64,000 bases of DNA from an uncultured Phocaeicola sp. Lineage in GTDB: Bacteria; Bacteroidota; Bacteroidia; Bacteroidales; Bacteroidaceae. The translations under genes and the position numbers were made by a program. Under the pieces are notes generated by a model. That model saw only the letters and a list, made by a program, of their open reading frames with translations, ran no database searches and was not told the DNA's origin. Positions within the stretch are counted from its first letter, which is position 1. The number at the start of each line of letters is the position of its first letter. Of the stretch, positions 62,134 to 64,000 are shown piece by piece. The DNA lies in contig CALUJE010000013.1 in assembly GCA_944320885.1 (NCBI GenBank), forward strand, positions 1 through 64,000, in the 5' to 3' direction.

Positions 62134-64000
62134 TCAGATATTGAAACGGATATCCACCCCGAACTGACGCGGCTTTCCTTTCTGTACAAACCAGTGGCCC
62201 ATGCTCTCCACTCCGAAAGTGCGGTAATCCTTTCCGGCAATGTTGCGACTCCAGATATCAATGTCAAAATGCTTCATGCGCAGAAGGACACTGCCGTTAT
62301 ACAATCCGTAAAAGCTCTGCTTCATGTCGTTGGCTTCTGACCAGTACACATCACCCGCACCGGTATATCCGGCATGGAGCACAATCTGATGCAGACAGGC
62401 ATTTTTCAGGAAGAAAGCATACGAAGCCCCTACGTGCAGTGTATGCCGCGGCACAAAAGGTACGGTATTTCCCGAATAGTCAATAGTCTGCTTATCGGCA
62501 TCCTGTCCTGCATCATAATCACGGAAGGTAGCACGGGTATATCCGTAAGAAGCATTAAGATTCAGAAGTGAATTGATGCTGGCCGAAAGAGCTGCCTCCA
62601 CTCCCATACTGCGACTGCGTCCGGCATTGACCATGGCACGTCCCAGTCCACTGTCAATCATACGGGCAATCTGCTGGTCGCGCGTATCCATCAGGAAAGC
62701 CGACATATCAGCCTGCAGGCGTCCGTCAAAGAGCGTAAGATGAGTTCCCACCTCGTAGCTCCAGCTGTATTCGGGTTTATAATAGGTTGAACGCACATCA
62801 GGTTCAGAAACCTTCGGCATATTGGTCTCTATAAGCTGTTTGATGACTTCGGCCGGCATAGGCAACATGCCCGAAGCAGCCATCTGGTCAATCTTCTCGA
62901 AACACCCCTGCTTTACCTGCGTCATCATGCTTCCCTGTAAACTGTTGCGTGCCAGGTCGGAAAACATCTGAATGTTGTATCCACCTGAACGGTATCCCTT
63001 GCTTACGGTAGCATAGACATTGTTCTGCGCATCGAAGTCATACTTCAGCGAAAACTTGGGCAAAAGCTGTGTATAATGGTCGCTCACGCTACCTTTCAAA
63101 TCGCACACGGCAGTGTTCGACAGTTGTACAGGAAACATCTTTATGGCAAAGTCATAGCCAGAAGAGGCTGCTGAACGGTAATCCATAGACAGACGCTCGT
63201 GGTCAAGGCGTAATCCTACGGTAAGTGAAAGTCCGTCTATCAGCAAATCGTTGATAGTAGACTGATGGAAAAGCGCCATGCTGGTAACCGGTGTGTCGAA
63301 ACCTGAATATATAGGCAGAGCATCGTCCTTGAAAGTAATGCTCATGGGCATTTTCGAAGGAAGGTTACTGTTTATCATATCCTGCAACATGGTCATTCCG
63401 TCTTTGCGGAAATGCACGGGACTTTGCGTGCGCAATCCCTGCCATGAGGCAAACAGTCCGTTCACCCACTGCCAACGCTTGTCGGGAAGGCTCTTTACTG
63501 AAAGCTCTTCGGTAAAGGCATTGAGGCGTTGCTTCTGCTCAAGTGTATATTTCTCTTCAGGAAGGAAATCCTGGTCAATGTACATGCGGTCGTCCAAACG
63601 CTGGTAACTGGTTACGCTGTTGAATATAAAATTATCGGCCTGATAAGTGGCTGCCACTCCCGTATTGAACAGTCCGCGACGATACTTGCCCTGCTCACCC
63701 GACTGTATCGGGTCTGTCACTCCTGTTTCCGGATTGTAAAGGCTATAAGCATATCCGCCTTCGTCGCTATATTCATAATTGGCCGTGAAATCAATCTTCC
63801 ACCGGTCTGTCGGCAACCAGATGGCACGCAGACGTCCGCCTCCACTCTGCAATGGGTCGGCATACTTGTTGAGCAGTGTATTCTTGAAGAAACCGCGCGC
63901 TCCTTCATAGAAGCCGCCTGCCGAAAAGGCAAAACGCTCACTGATGCGATGATAGTGTGCCAACGACGCACGATATGAATTATTACCTGACGAAAAGCCG
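62134..64000 (-). CDS. TonB-dependent receptor, 5' part outside the window
   Basis: The frame stays open to position 64000, giving at least 621 residues of the C-terminal barrel; the apparent start near 63963 is a TTG inside the gene. Beta-barrel features include paired aromatic strands, the late KYDFDAQNNVYATVSKGYRSG motif of TonB-dependent receptors, and a C-terminal QFGVDIRFNI ending in a hydrophobic residue. The plug domain and signal peptide lie beyond the window. Such receptors import siderophores, vitamins or glycans; there is no SusD partner in view, and the YATVSKGYRSGGYN pattern is common in siderophore-type receptors. GC content is higher than in the island before it. Confidence 0.88.
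   Translation of the reverse strand, partial: GFSSGNNSYRASLAHYHRISERFAFSAGGFYEGARGFFKNTLLNKYADPLQSGGGRLRAIWLPTDRWKIDFTANYEYSDEGGYAYSLYNPETGVTDPIQSGEQGKYRRGLFNTGVAATYQADNFIFNSVTSYQRLDDRMYIDQDFLPEEKYTLEQKQRLNAFTEELSVKSLPDKRWQWVNGLFASWQGLRTQSPVHFRKDGMTMLQDMINSNLPSKMPMSITFKDDALPIYSGFDTPVTSMALFHQSTINDLLIDGLSLTVGLRLDHERLSMDYRSAASSGYDFAIKMFPVQLSNTAVCDLKGSVSDHYTQLLPKFSLKYDFDAQNNVYATVSKGYRSGGYNIQMFSDLARNSLQGSMMTQVKQGCFEKIDQMAASGMLPMPAEVIKQLIETNMPKVSEPDVRSTYYKPEYSWSYEVGTHLTLFDGRLQADMSAFLMDTRDQQIARMIDSGLGRAMVNAGRSRSMGVEAALSASINSLLNLNASYGYTRATFRDYDAGQDADKQTIDYSGNTVPFVPRHTLHVGASYAFFLKNACLHQIVLHAGYTGAGDVYWSEANDMKQSFYGLYNGSVLLRMKHFDIDIWSRNIAGKDYRTFGVESMGHWFVQKGKPRQFGVDIRFNI

Overview
This 64-kb window looks like a chromosome segment of a gut Bacteroidales species of the Bacteroides/Phocaeicola type. 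The evidence is the gene content: a lipoprotein TamA-like protein next to TamB, a GGGtGRT protein, an HU-related DNA-binding protein, DUF4923, FloA/NfeD and a TonB-dependent receptor. In addition, almost every transcription unit is preceded by the Bacteroidetes -7 promoter box TAnnTTTG, with strong hairpin terminators between units. Most of the window is ordinary core genome.

Layout. 1-9100: a truncated gene end, a small secreted protein, hisS, mtgA, a 2-hydroxyacid dehydrogenase, a DUF2461 protein, a LysO-type exporter split into two overlapping genes, a BASS-type transporter, and a NifU-like + GGGtGRT gene pair. 8913-14867: a 5.7-kb insertion bounded by two nearly identical ~241-bp direct repeats, each holding the 3' end and terminator of the GGGtGRT gene. 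It carries an unknown gene, a promoter followed by a highly structured RNA leader, and a tightly coupled operon (TerB-like protein, three unknown proteins, a minimal J-domain protein, and a lipoprotein resembling a penicillin-binding transpeptidase whose catalytic motifs are lost). 14942-22250: a two-domain GH43-like enzyme, an HU-related protein behind 21-bp tandem repeats, a queuosine operon (transporter, queC, queF) behind a preQ1-I-like riboswitch, tex, and tRNA-His. 22291-33650: folD, ffh, a FadL-type porin, a PurF-like protein without the usual N-terminal nucleophile cysteine, pepT, a CPA2 antiporter, a HIT protein and an AraC regulator. 33847-39314: an RND efflux operon, divergent from the AraC gene. 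39411-58762: sdaA, a nucleotidyltransferase, the tamL-tamB pair, an S41 protease, nhaA, a DUF486 protein, a TtcA-like enzyme, a TPR/NfeD/FloA/nucleoside phosphorylase cluster, a ROK kinase and DUF4923. 58914-61502: a second accessory island. 62134-64000: a TonB-dependent receptor cut by the window end.

Two regions stand out. The second island (58914-61502) is a four-gene operon whose first gene resembles the PvuRts1I/AbaSI family of nucleases that cut DNA containing (glucosylated) 5-hydroxymethylcytosine. It is co-transcribed with three small or unknown proteins and has a long folded leader RNA, so it is a likely anti-phage locus. The first island (9155-14626) has no recombinase. It combines a structured leader RNA with TerB-like, J-domain and pseudo-transpeptidase proteins, an arrangement I do not recognise as a described system. 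Both operons share a layout of canonical promoter, short hairpin, long imperfect hairpin, further hairpin(s), then start codon.
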